Assembly (NCBI GenBank): GCA_964400675.1
Contig: CAYNVO010000004.1
Span: 1-64,000 of the forward strand
Direction: 5' to 3'
From: 9FT-COMBO-48-23 sp964400675
GTDB taxonomy: Bacteria > Chloroflexota > Dehalococcoidia > GIF9 > UBA5629
Length of the DNA: 64,000 nucleotides
Below are positions 17,034 to 24,580 of this stretch, piece by piece. The position numbers were made by a program, and so were the translations under genes. How positions within the stretch are numbered: position 1 is the stretch's first letter; each line of letters begins with the position of its first letter. The notes beneath the pieces are model-generated. The model was not told the DNA's origin. It searched no databases and saw nothing but the letters and a program-made list of their open reading frames with translations.

Positions 17034-17342
17034 CTACAATCTAATATCTATCTCAACCCCGGAAGGGAGCTGAAGCTGAGTCAACGCATCTATAGTTTTA
17101 GTGGTTGGACCAAGGATATCGATAAGACGCTTGTGCGTGCGAATCTCGAATTGTTCGCGTGAATCTTTATCGATGTGCGGGGACCGAATAACACAAAACT
17201 TCTCGATGTGAGTAGGCAGAGGTACGGGGCCGGCAACCACAGCACCGGTACGCTCGGCAGTCTCCATAATTTGCTCCACGGACTGGTCAACCAGCCTGTG
17301 GTCATACCCTCTGACTTTAATCCGAATCTTTTGTTTAGGCAT
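17034..17342 (-). CDS. rpsJ: 30S ribosomal protein S10 (uS10)
   Basis: 102 residues: MPKQKIRIKVRGYDHRLVDQ, GPVPLPTHIEKFCVIRSPH and IDILGPTTKTIDALTQLQLP. Its ATG follows the fusA TAA stop directly, and the ribosome binding site AGAGGTAG lies in the fusA 3' end, so translation is coupled. The tuf gene that usually sits here is absent. Confidence 0.98.
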   Translation of the reverse strand: MPKQKIRIKVRGYDHRLVDQSVEQIMETAERTGAVVAGPVPLPTHIEKFCVIRSPHIDKDSREQFEIRTHKRLIDILGPTTKTIDALTQLQLPSGVEIDIRL

Positions 17343-19421
17343 TTATCTACCTCTGACCTTAACCTCTATTTGCCCCGCCAGGCTAGCCGGCAACTCTCTA
17401 TAACAATTAAACTCCAGAGAATAGGTTGCTCTACCCTGGCTCAATGACCTCAGAATAGTAGCATAACCGAAAATTTCTGCTAGAGGTACAAGAGCACGAA
17501 CAACACATGTTTCGCCGTGAGTCTCAATGCCCTCAATATGACCCCTTCTTGAATTCAAGTCGCCGATTACGTCCCCCAGGAACCCGGCTGGCATCACCAC
17601 CTCTAATTTCATAATTGGCTCGAGGAGTATTGGTTTGGCCTTCCTGACACCATCTTTCAAAGCTATCGAGCCTGCCATCTTAAAAGCCAGGTCGGAGGAA
17701 TCAACTTCATGGTAACTACCATCAAACAGAGTTACCTTTACATCTACTATCGGATAGCCTGCCACCACACCGGTCTCCAAAGCTTCCCTCACCCCGGCTT
17801 CGACCGCTGGAATATACTCCTTCGGTATGGCTCCGCCCCGAACCTTGTCAACGAACCTGAAGCCGCTACCTCGCTCCACCGGTTCAAGCTTGAGCCAGAT
17901 ATGACCATATTGTCCTCGCCCACCAAACTGACGGATAAATCTACCTTCTATTTCTGCGGGTACAGTAATGGTCTCCTTATAGGCTACCTGTGGCTTCCCA
18001 ACATTCACCTTCACATTAAACTCACGAAGCATACGGTCTATTAAAACCTCTAAATGCAATTCGCCCATCCCGGAAATAAGGGTTTGGCCGGTTTCCTTGT
18101 CGCTACGAACCTTAAAAGTTGGGTCCTCTTCTGAAAGCTTGTTCATGGCTTCACCAAGCCTATCCTGGTCCGCCTTGCTTTTAGGTTCTACAACCATCGA
18201 AAGCACCGGCTCGGGGAAACAGATAGCTTCGAGAAGCACCGGGCTAGCCGGGTCACACAACGTGTCCCCGGTAAAAGTATCCTTCAGTCCCAGGGTAGCA
18301 GCAATGCTACCGGTATCGGTCTCTTCAATTTCTTCACGGCGATTTGCATGCATAAGAATCAACCTGCCCAAACGCTCCTTACGCCCTTTGCTGGAATTGA
18401 GGACTTGCATTCCCGCTTTGACCTTGCCTGAATAAACTCGAAAATAAACCAGCCTGCCCATGAACGGGTCAGCGACCACCTTAAAAGCTAAAGCTGAAAA
18501 CGGGGCATCATCGCTGGTCTGTCTGATATCCGCCTCTCCAGTCTGCAAGTCGATAACATTAACCGGAGGCACGTCCAGCGGAGAAGGAAGATAATCCACA
18601 ATGGCATCGAGCAGGTATTGAACTCCCTTATTTTTCAAAGCACTACCGCAAATCACAGGCACTATCCGATTAGCCGAAGTCAACCTTCTTATTGCAGCTT
18701 TAATCTCGCTGCTTTTAATTTCCCCACCTTCAACATAAAGTAACATCAATTGGTCATCATTCTCAGCCAGTTGCTCGATCAATGACTGCCTATGCCCATC
18801 TACCTCTTGTCTCTTTTCTTCTGGAATAGGCGATTCCACCCGCGGAGCATTCACGTCATCAGAGAACAACCAGGCCCTATTGTCAACTAAATCTATCACG
18901 CCCTTAAACTGATTTTCCTCTCCCCAGGGCAGCTGTAGCGGCATAGCTCTAGCTCGAAGTCGCTCCTCAATCATACTGACTGTGTGATTAAAATCGGCAC
19001 CAACTCTGTCCATCTTATTGATAAAACAGATCCTTGGTACACCATATCTATCAGCCTGTCGCCATACCGTCTCAGATTGTGCCTCTACACCGGCCACGGC
19101 ATCCAGCACCACCACCCCACCATCCAGAACTCGAAGGCTGCGCTCAACTTCAGCAGTAAAATCCACATGTCCCGGCGTGTCAATGATATTTATGCGATGC
19201 TCCTGCCAGTGACAGGTTGTAGCTGCTGCGGTGATAGTAATCCCTCGTTCCCGTTCCTGTGCCATCCAGTCCATTACCGCCGTCCCTTCATCCACCTCAC
19301 CAACTTTATAGGTGCGGCCTGTATAAAACAAAATTCTCTCGGTAACAGTTGTCTTACCAGCATCAATGTGTGCAATGATACCTATGTTCCGCACCTTATC
19401 TAAAGGAAAAGTCCGGGTCAT
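17343..19421 (-). CDS. fusA: elongation factor G
   Basis: 692 residues from the ATG at 19419-19421, which has AGGAAAC upstream. A 22-codon longer reading from an ATG overlapping the rpsG stop has no ribosome binding site and is not conserved. GTPase motifs: G1 AHIDAGKTT, G2 region RERGITITAAAT, G3 DTPGHVDF, G4 NKMD, then domains II-V with the domain IV signature GGAIPKEYIPAVE. It drives translocation. The gene follows rpsG by 59 bp, with an 8-bp hairpin in that gap, and abuts rpsJ. Confidence 0.97.
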   Translation of the reverse strand: MTRTFPLDKVRNIGIIAHIDAGKTTVTERILFYTGRTYKVGEVDEGTAVMDWMAQERERGITITAAATTCHWQEHRINIIDTPGHVDFTAEVERSLRVLDGGVVVLDAVAGVEAQSETVWRQADRYGVPRICFINKMDRVGADFNHTVSMIEERLRARAMPLQLPWGEENQFKGVIDLVDNRAWLFSDDVNAPRVESPIPEEKRQEVDGHRQSLIEQLAENDDQLMLLYVEGGEIKSSEIKAAIRRLTSANRIVPVICGSALKNKGVQYLLDAIVDYLPSPLDVPPVNVIDLQTGEADIRQTSDDAPFSALAFKVVADPFMGRLVYFRVYSGKVKAGMQVLNSSKGRKERLGRLILMHANRREEIEETDTGSIAATLGLKDTFTGDTLCDPASPVLLEAICFPEPVLSMVVEPKSKADQDRLGEAMNKLSEEDPTFKVRSDKETGQTLISGMGELHLEVLIDRMLREFNVKVNVGKPQVAYKETITVPAEIEGRFIRQFGGRGQYGHIWLKLEPVERGSGFRFVDKVRGGAIPKEYIPAVEAGVREALETGVVAGYPIVDVKVTLFDGSYHEVDSSDLAFKMAGSIALKDGVRKAKPILLEPIMKLEVVMPAGFLGDVIGDLNSRRGHIEGIETHGETCVVRALVPLAEIFGYATILRSLSQGRATYSLEFNCYRELPASLAGQIEVKVRGR

Positions 19422-19437
19422 GATATTGTTTCCTATG

Positions 19438-19461
19438 CCAACAGCTTTTTTAGGCTGTTGG
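19438..19461 (-). promoter_or_regulatory. 8-bp perfect hairpin upstream of fusA
   Basis: CCAACAGC and GCTGTTGG flank an 8-nt loop (CTAAAAAA on the mRNA strand). It lies between the rpsG stop and the fusA ribosome binding site. No U tract follows, so it is not a classical terminator; it could be a processing or stability element that sets the rpsG/fusA ratio. Confidence 0.5.
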
Positions 19462-19480
19462 GTCTTAATTCCTGCTGTAG

Positions 19481-19951
19481 TTACCATCGATAATGAGCAA
19501 AAGCTTTATTTGCCTCGGCCATCTTATGAGTATCTTGACGCTTCTTAATGCTTGCCCCCTGCCCTTGAGAAGCATCTATAATCTCCGCCGCTAATTTTTC
19601 CGCCATAGATTTACCGCCACGAGCTCTGGCAAAGCCGATTACCCAGCGCATAGCCAGGGACAGCCCGCGTGCGGCTTCAACCTCAATTGGCACCTGATAG
19701 GTAGCGCCGCCAACACGCCGAGATTTTACCTGAAGTACAGGAGTGGCATTCTTAAGTGCCTGTTCAAGCACCGCCAGAGGTTCCGTATTTAGTTGCTTAT
19801 TAACCAAATCCATAGCGTCATAAACAACCCGCTCAGCCGTGGCTTTCTTGCCGTCTAACATAATTTTTTTGATAAGTATAGCCACAGTAACATTTCCGTA
19901 CTTCGGGTCAGGGGGTGTCTGTCTTTTTATTACCCTAGCTCGTCTCGGCAT
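19481..19951 (-). CDS. rpsG: 30S ribosomal protein S7 (uS7)
   Basis: 156 residues: MPRRARVIKRQTPPDPKYGN, then KIMLDGKKATAERVVYDAMD and the C-terminal FAHYRW that ends the shared family core. Its ribosome binding site GGGAGG lies inside rpsL and the genes overlap by 17 bp. S7 nucleates the 30S head and in E. coli represses the str operon. Confidence 0.98.
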   Translation of the reverse strand: MPRRARVIKRQTPPDPKYGNVTVAILIKKIMLDGKKATAERVVYDAMDLVNKQLNTEPLAVLEQALKNATPVLQVKSRRVGGATYQVPIEVEAARGLSLAMRWVIGFARARGGKSMAEKLAAEIIDASQGQGASIKKRQDTHKMAEANKAFAHYRW

Positions 19952-20393
19952 TTATTCCTCCCCCTGCCGCAATCTTCACTGCTTTGCCTCGCTTAGCCCC
20001 ATACTTGCTCCGCCCCTGCTGTCGATTCTCCACTCCAGCGGTATCTAAAGCACCTCTAACAATATGGTAGCGAACGCCAGGCAGGTCCTTCACTCTGCCA
20101 CCACGGATAAGCACCACAGAGTGCTCCTGTAAATTATGGCCTTCGCCGGGTATATAAGCAGTGACTTCAATACCGTTGGTCAACCGCACGCGGGCAATTT
20201 TGCGCAGGGCAGAATTAGGTTTCTTGGGAGTCATCGTCTTAACCAGTACGCAAACCCCCCGCTTCTGAGGTGAGTGTGTATCTCGCCGGGTTATATTTTT
20301 CAGGGTATTATGAGTAACACCCAGCGCCGGAGCTTTGGTATGTTTACCAAGCCTCCGTCGTCCTTTTCTAACTAATTGATTTACCGTCGGCAT
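19935..20393 (-). CDS. rpsL: 30S ribosomal protein S12 (uS12)
   Basis: 152 residues. The decoding loops TPKKPNSALRK and PGEGHNLQEHS are intact; the streptomycin-linked Lys is the wild-type residue. The C-terminus runs about 15-20 residues past the usual KYGAKR end, into the rpsG start. It is the first gene of the superoperon, with a 140-nt structured leader and a consensus promoter. Confidence 0.98.
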   Translation of the reverse strand: MPTVNQLVRKGRRRLGKHTKAPALGVTHNTLKNITRRDTHSPQKRGVCVLVKTMTPKKPNSALRKIARVRLTNGIEVTAYIPGEGHNLQEHSVVLIRGGRVKDLPGVRYHIVRGALDTAGVENRQQGRSKYGAKRGKAVKIAAGGGINAETS

Positions 20394-20533
20394 TTCACCA
20401 TTCCTTCTATTTACACCAAGTAAAAAGCCACCTAGTTGTCTACCGGTCTACTCCCCCAACGGGTTTGTATCCCGATTCAACCAGCCGGCTTAATCAGGTC
20501 TTCTGAACCCAGACTAATGGCTAGTAGACACAA
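20394..20533 (-). promoter_or_regulatory. structured 5' leader of the str operon
   Basis: About 140 nt between the predicted transcription start and rpsL. On the transcript, TGTCTAC at the 5' end (20530-20524) can pair with GTAGACA (20443-20437), a perfect 7-bp closing stem. A second GTAGAC (20451-20446) gives an alternative partner, so two exclusive folds are possible. Between them lie a GCCGGC palindrome and CGGG/CCCG pairs. The stretch CCGGTAGACAACTAGGTGG resembles the core I remember for L10-type leaders, which would be unexpected before rpsL. Likely a ribosomal-protein autoregulation site. Confidence 0.5.
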
Positions 20534-20539
20534 AGAACC

Positions 20540-20568
20540 AATATAACACAAGTATAAAACAAAGTCAA
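20540..20568 (-). promoter_or_regulatory. main promoter of the ribosomal superoperon
   Basis: Minus strand: TTGACT (20563-20568), 17-nt spacer, TATATT (20540-20545). The predicted start near 20533 falls at the base of the leader stem. The -35 is part of a near-palindrome GTCAAC-AA-GTTGAC (20564-20577). Confidence 0.8.
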
Positions 20569-20682
20569 CAAGTTGACAATTCTACTAATCTGTATTTGTA
20601 AGAGTGTTCGTAACTACATCGTGAATCCCTGATAGCCTATAGATGACAGGACTATCGCTAGATAATATTGTATACTAGGAAT

Positions 20683-21972
20683 ATGGCATCGGAACCGCCG
20701 TATGATATATTCCGTGATCCCATACATGGATTCATAAAGGTTTATGGAGTCGAAAAGGATGTCATAAATTCTAAGCCTTTTCAACGACTGAGACGCATAA
20801 GGCAACTAGGACTCACGAGCCTGGTTTATCATGGCGCAGAACATACGCGATTTGGACATTCTATAGGAGTCATGAATTTTGCCAGCAAGGTACTTGATTC
20901 ATTATGGGCAAGATATAGACCTTTGTTTAAAAAAAGACTCAACTGGAATGATAGCAAATACAAGGTAGCTCGAAACAAACTCAGACTGGCTGCACTATTA
21001 CACGATGTTGGGCATGCTCCATTTTCACACGCTGCTGATCTTTTCCCCAATACAGCAGGAAAAAAAGAGAGCCACGAAACATATGGAGAAAAGATTGTAG
21101 ACCAAACAGAAATTAGCCAGATAATAGATAGGCATTCGAAAGACACTGACGTTGACAAGACTGATGTGTTGAACCTCATGAATAAGAATACACTTGGGCT
21201 AGAGAATATCCTACTAAGAAATGTGTTCGTAGGCGATTTAGATGCGGATAGGATGGATTACTTGTTACGTGATTCACTGTACACAGGTGTTCAATATGGA
21301 AGATTTGACTCTGATAGACTCATTGAAAAGTTGGGGTTATTAGAAAGAAATGATGGGAGTTTGGTAATAGCAGTTGAGGAGAGCGGTATGCACGCAGCAG
21401 AGGGTTTATTATTAGCGCGATATTTCATGTTTACCCAAGTATATTTTCACCAAATACGAAGGATATACGATATTCATTTAACGAGAGTTATTCAGGAGGC
21501 ATTAAACGAGTTGACCGGCTGCAGGGAATTCCCCAAAGATGTGGAAAAATATCTGAATATTGATGATCATACCATATTTTCCTTTATAGAAAAGAAAGCA
21601 AAAGAAGGAAAACTGGAAGAGGCTACTTTTATTCAAAACCGTACCCGCTACCGCCTTGCGGAACAGACCGGTGAGTACGCATACGGCGAGGAGGTCGACA
21701 AATTTGAAAAACTATCGAACCGCCTGAGTGATAAACTTGGACAGGAATTCGTGATCAAAGATAAATCAATCAAGGCCCATTACAACTATGATTATAAAAA
21801 GGGTGAGGAAAGATTACTAGTAATGTTAAAGAATAAGCAAACACGGGACATCGCATTCATGTCCAAGGTAATAGAAAACCTATACGAAATATGCCAATAT
21901 AGGGTTTACGTACATCCTAATCATTACGATACCGCCGAATCTCTGGTGGATAATTGGAATAAACGTAAATAA
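20683..21972 (+). CDS. HD-domain phosphohydrolase, YwfO/SAMHD1-like
   Basis: 429 residues. The start DIFRDPIHGFIKV, the metal-site motifs HTRFGHSIG (His54, His59), LLHDVGHAPFSH (His107-Asp108) and GDLDADRMDYLLRD (about 184-197) place it in the COG1078 group of HD phosphohydrolases, related to dNTPases such as SAMHD1 and to B. subtilis YwfO. The likely substrate is a (d)NTP. The ATG at 20683 has AGGA only two bases upstream; a TATACT at 20671-20676 would put the transcript start on the ATG itself, so a leaderless message is possible. A TTG at 20668 is an alternative. The gene is clearly more AT-rich than its surroundings and converges on the YwgA-like gene, suggesting acquisition. Confidence 0.85.
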   Translation: MASEPPYDIFRDPIHGFIKVYGVEKDVINSKPFQRLRRIRQLGLTSLVYHGAEHTRFGHSIGVMNFASKVLDSLWARYRPLFKKRLNWNDSKYKVARNKLRLAALLHDVGHAPFSHAADLFPNTAGKKESHETYGEKIVDQTEISQIIDRHSKDTDVDKTDVLNLMNKNTLGLENILLRNVFVGDLDADRMDYLLRDSLYTGVQYGRFDSDRLIEKLGLLERNDGSLVIAVEESGMHAAEGLLLARYFMFTQVYFHQIRRIYDIHLTRVIQEALNELTGCREFPKDVEKYLNIDDHTIFSFIEKKAKEGKLEEATFIQNRTRYRLAEQTGEYAYGEEVDKFEKLSNRLSDKLGQEFVIKDKSIKAHYNYDYKKGEERLLVMLKNKQTRDIAFMSKVIENLYEICQYRVYVHPNHYDTAESLVDNWNKRK

Positions 21973-22028
21973 ACAGGGGATAAATCTAGGCAGTTGCTAT
22001 ATGATACAGTGTATTCGAGCTCTTGTAT

Positions 22029-22550
22029 TCAAATACCAGCCATTAAGCCCGCGGCAACAAGTTTATCAATCCACTCGTTGACAACTTCCGAACTGAATTT
22101 AGGTTTAATATTGATAACTTCGCGGGTAACAGCATCTCTGGTTGCTTCTTGCTTCTTTTCCGCTAATATCGACTTAACAAAATGTATTGTTGCACAAAGC
22201 TCCGTTTGCTGTGCATCAAGTCTTGAGAAAAACCCAGCCACACGCTCAATTTGTTTGGCATACTCCGGAGGAACAGCAGCCTCTTCTTTGGTGGGACGAA
22301 TTTCATAACCAACCCAATCCCCACGAGGATAACCTACTATCTCAATTGTGCCGCGCGCGGACATCTCAGTCAGCACACTATCGATATCATTTGAATAAGG
22401 CCCATAATGATACATCACAAAATCAAAGCCTAAAGGGACACCCTGAGATTCCTGAAGAAAATAAAGGCTCTTCTGTAACTTAGTTTTACCTAAATTAGGC
22501 ATAAGGGAAATGACTGAAAATACGATCTCTCTTTTTAAATCATCTTCCAT
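22029..22550 (-). CDS. YwgA-like protein (possible DUF4065/Panacea relative)
   Basis: 173 residues from an ATG with a perfect AGGAGGTGA 8 nt upstream; a longer reading to 22586 has no such site. The pattern GKTKLQKSLYFLQ followed by PLGFDFVMYHYGPYS is typical of YwgA-family proteins and resembles Panacea (DUF4065/SocA-like) antitoxin domains. Function unknown. In B. subtilis ywgA lies next to the HD gene ywfO, and here a similar pair is convergent, which hints at a functional link. It shares a divergent promoter and palindrome with the XRE regulator. Confidence 0.65.
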   Translation of the reverse strand: MEDDLKREIVFSVISLMPNLGKTKLQKSLYFLQESQGVPLGFDFVMYHYGPYSNDIDSVLTEMSARGTIEIVGYPRGDWVGYEIRPTKEEAAVPPEYAKQIERVAGFFSRLDAQQTELCATIHFVKSILAEKKQEATRDAVTREVINIKPKFSSEVVNEWIDKLVAAGLMAGI

Positions 22551-22670
22551 ATAATTCACCTCCTTTGTCTTGCCTATCGGCATCAACTGAAAGACAGAGC
22601 CTCAAGAGACCTCAATTTTAATCAGTTCCTTGATAATTTGCAATAGGACAATGTCTTTCCTTTATATTAA

Positions 22671-22700
22671 ATTATAGCTCATTTGTTGACTTTTTGTCAA
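22671..22700 (-). promoter_or_regulatory. consensus promoter of the YwgA-like gene
   Basis: Minus strand: TTGACA (22695-22700), 18-nt spacer, TATAAT (22671-22676), both perfect consensus hexamers. The leader to the gene is about 110 nt. The -35 lies in the palindrome at 22685-22701. Confidence 0.8.
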
Positions 22701-22701
22701 C
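22685..22701. promoter_or_regulatory. palindromic operator between divergent promoters
   Basis: GTTGAC-TTTTT-GTCAAC: perfect 6-bp arms, 5-nt centre. Each arm overlaps the -35 box of one of the two divergent promoters, so a bound dimer would block both. The adjacent XRE protein is the obvious candidate. Confidence 0.6.
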
Positions 22702-22714
22702 TTAACGAGATAAT
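22686..22714 (+). promoter_or_regulatory. promoter of the XRE regulator gene
   Basis: TTGACT (22686-22691), 17-nt spacer, GATAAT (22709-22714). Predicted start near 22721, about 40 nt before the ATG. It overlaps the divergent promoter. Confidence 0.7.
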
Positions 22715-22760
22715 CCCACTCATCGAGTAAGACTAACTCATAGGTTTCAGTGATCGAATT

Positions 22761-23156
22761 ATGACAAAACGACGAGGCTCGTTCAGGAAGAAGCGGGAAA
22801 AGACTATTGGTAAGTACCTGACTGAATGTAGAGTAGCCCAAGGGAAGACTCAGCAAGAAGTAGCAGACGATCTTGGTAAGTCCAAGTACCTTATTTGCAG
22901 AATAGAAATAGGCGAAAGAACAAAGAAATCACTTGAAGGTGTCATACTGCATGATGTTGCCAAAGCATATGGGACTTCCATTGTAGAAATCCTAAAGAGA
23001 GCGGAATCGGTACAGCTTCCCCTAATAATGACAAGTGCCGATGCTGAAAACGTAAAAACAGACCCATTTCTAGACATCACAGAGGAGGAACGGCAAGAGC
23101 TAATTCAATATCTGAACGAAATTCGCCAGAAGAAGACAGGGCAGCCACCGAAATAG
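22761..23156 (+). CDS. XRE-family transcriptional regulator
   Basis: 131 residues. After a basic N-terminus, residues about 15-75 form a Cro/C1-type helix-turn-helix: IGKYLTECRVAQGKTQQEVA, then DLGKSKYLICRIEIGER and a helix leading to VAKAYGTSIVEILKRAE. The C-terminal 50 residues are charged and end in a predicted helix (EEERQELIQYLNEIRQKK), perhaps for dimerisation. No clear ribosome binding site precedes the ATG. Likely represses itself and the divergent YwgA-like gene through the shared palindrome; that is inference from layout. Confidence 0.85.
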   Translation: MTKRRGSFRKKREKTIGKYLTECRVAQGKTQQEVADDLGKSKYLICRIEIGERTKKSLEGVILHDVAKAYGTSIVEILKRAESVQLPLIMTSADAENVKTDPFLDITEEERQELIQYLNEIRQKKTGQPPK

Positions 23157-23472
23157 GTAACCGACCGATAGTATTCTAAATTAGTGAACTAGGCAAGCTG
23201 ATAAAATAATAGCTAAGATAGAGAAGATGCCCCAGCTGACAACACCTGGTTATTTGTCATATTCCTCCTAGCTTGGGGTAAAGAATTTTTTACAAATAAC
23301 CCATTGTGTTAAAATACTACAGGATTTAGCCATGGAAATAGTTTTACACATCTCCAAATTCTACCCGACCTGCATAGACTATCATTCAGGGCTAACAATG
23401 GCCTGGCTAGTCCACATCAAAAAGTGTTAGCCTGACTATCATCAACTATATTATAAAGGAAGGACGAAAATT
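23157..23472. other. intergenic region between XRE gene and iron-sulfur operon
   Basis: No gene seen. At 23230-23278 a nested inverted repeat can form (CCCCAGCT with AGCTTGGGG, one bulge; inside it GACAA with TTGTC). No T run follows directly. A possible weak promoter lies near 23282-23315 (TTTTTA, 17 nt, TAAAAT), and a GGAAGGA ribosome binding site precedes the next gene. Confidence 0.4.
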
Positions 23473-24303
23473 ATGTGCGTATGGTGCGAGCGCTATGCCG
23501 AAGGCTACGAGAGATGGTACTTCAACCCGGCAAACTACGCCAGAAAGCTATATAAAATAAGGAAGGACGAAGGTCCTGAGATACAGCCCAACCCCGTAGT
23601 TGCCGGCGGAATGGCTCTTATCGACCGAAGCTTCGTGGAGGCTCTGGACAGGAAAGACCATGAAACTATCGCCAAGATGAGGCATGATGTGGAGCAGCTC
23701 GCCTGGACTGTACACTTCGGGCAGGTTGTTACATTGGAGGATACACTGAAGGTTATAGACATCATATACCCAATCGCCCTTATGACCTGTGCCTGTCGCC
23801 GCTCCATGCTGGGACTTCCCGACGAGGAGAACTTCACCTGTATGGGTATGGGGCCGGGAATGTATAAGTGGGAGAGGTGGCCCGAGACCTACCGAGGCGG
23901 TATACAGTTCCTCACCCCGGATGAAGCCAGGGACGCTGTCACCAAGATGAACAAGAGGGGCCTGGTGCAAACCCTGTTTACTTTCGGCACCCCATACATC
24001 GGCGGTATTTGCAACTGCGACTACCCCAACTGCAGCGCCATAAGAACTACAATCGACCACGGCATACAATTCCTGTGGAAAGGACATCATGTCGCCCACG
24101 TCGACAATGAACTTTGTAACGGCTGCGCCTCGTGCATTCACCGCTGTCAGTTCAAGGCACTGAGCTTCTCCGCAACCCAGAACAAGGCTTATATCGACCC
24201 GTTCCAGTGCTTTGGCTGCGGGCTTTGCGCCACGGAATGCCCCCAGGATGCTATAACCATGGTGGAGCGAGCCAGCTTACCGGCGCTGGCAAATGTCTGG
24301 TAA
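23473..24303 (+). CDS. iron-sulfur protein with C-terminal 2[4Fe-4S] ferredoxin domain
   Basis: 276 residues. The last 75 residues carry two ferredoxin motifs, CNGCASCIHRC and CFGCGLCATEC. The N-terminal 200 residues are not a domain I can name, but hold extra cysteines: CVWC at 2-5, CAC near 109 and CNCDYPNC around 185, enough for one more metal or cluster site. No signal peptide or membrane segment, so cytoplasmic. It heads a four-gene run (ferredoxin, Cys-containing protein, small protein), suggesting an electron-transfer module. The partner enzyme is not evident. Confidence 0.75.
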   Translation: MCVWCERYAEGYERWYFNPANYARKLYKIRKDEGPEIQPNPVVAGGMALIDRSFVEALDRKDHETIAKMRHDVEQLAWTVHFGQVVTLEDTLKVIDIIYPIALMTCACRRSMLGLPDEENFTCMGMGPGMYKWERWPETYRGGIQFLTPDEARDAVTKMNKRGLVQTLFTFGTPYIGGICNCDYPNCSAIRTTIDHGIQFLWKGHHVAHVDNELCNGCASCIHRCQFKALSFSATQNKAYIDPFQCFGCGLCATECPQDAITMVERASLPALANVW

Positions 24304-24326
24304 AAAATCACAGAGAGGTATTAAAA

Positions 24327-24563
24327 ATGCTTCCAACTATAACCGTAGATGATAAAAAGTGCCAGGACCCGCTCGCCTGCAGCAAGTGCCTTCGCATCTG
24401 CCCGACACATGTACTGGGGCTGGGCACCAAGGTGGGTCCTAGAAAGTTCCAAGAAATAGACCCCAGCCACTTTATAGTAGCCGGCGTCCGCTTTGAAAAA
24501 TGCACCGGCTGCATGGACTGTGTCAATGTCTGCCCCAAGAACGCCATCCAGGTGAGCTTCTGA
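24327..24563 (+). CDS. 2[4Fe-4S] ferredoxin-like protein
   Basis: 78 residues from the ATG with AGAGAGGT upstream. Two cluster motifs: an atypical first one (CQDPLACSKCLRICP) and a normal second one (CTGCMDCVNVCP). The insertion LGLGTKVGPRKFQEIDPSHF between them is longer than in clostridial ferredoxins. It is 23 bp after the larger iron-sulfur protein and probably exchanges electrons with it. Confidence 0.85.
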   Translation: MLPTITVDDKKCQDPLACSKCLRICPTHVLGLGTKVGPRKFQEIDPSHFIVAGVRFEKCTGCMDCVNVCPKNAIQVSF

Positions 24564-24580
24564 ACGGAGGTATGAGCGAA

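Noticed and set aside
19422..19487. 22-codon N-terminal extension of fusA
   Set aside because: No ribosome binding site, not conserved, and it would contain the hairpin; the ATG at 19421 has AGGA upstream and gives normal EF-G length.
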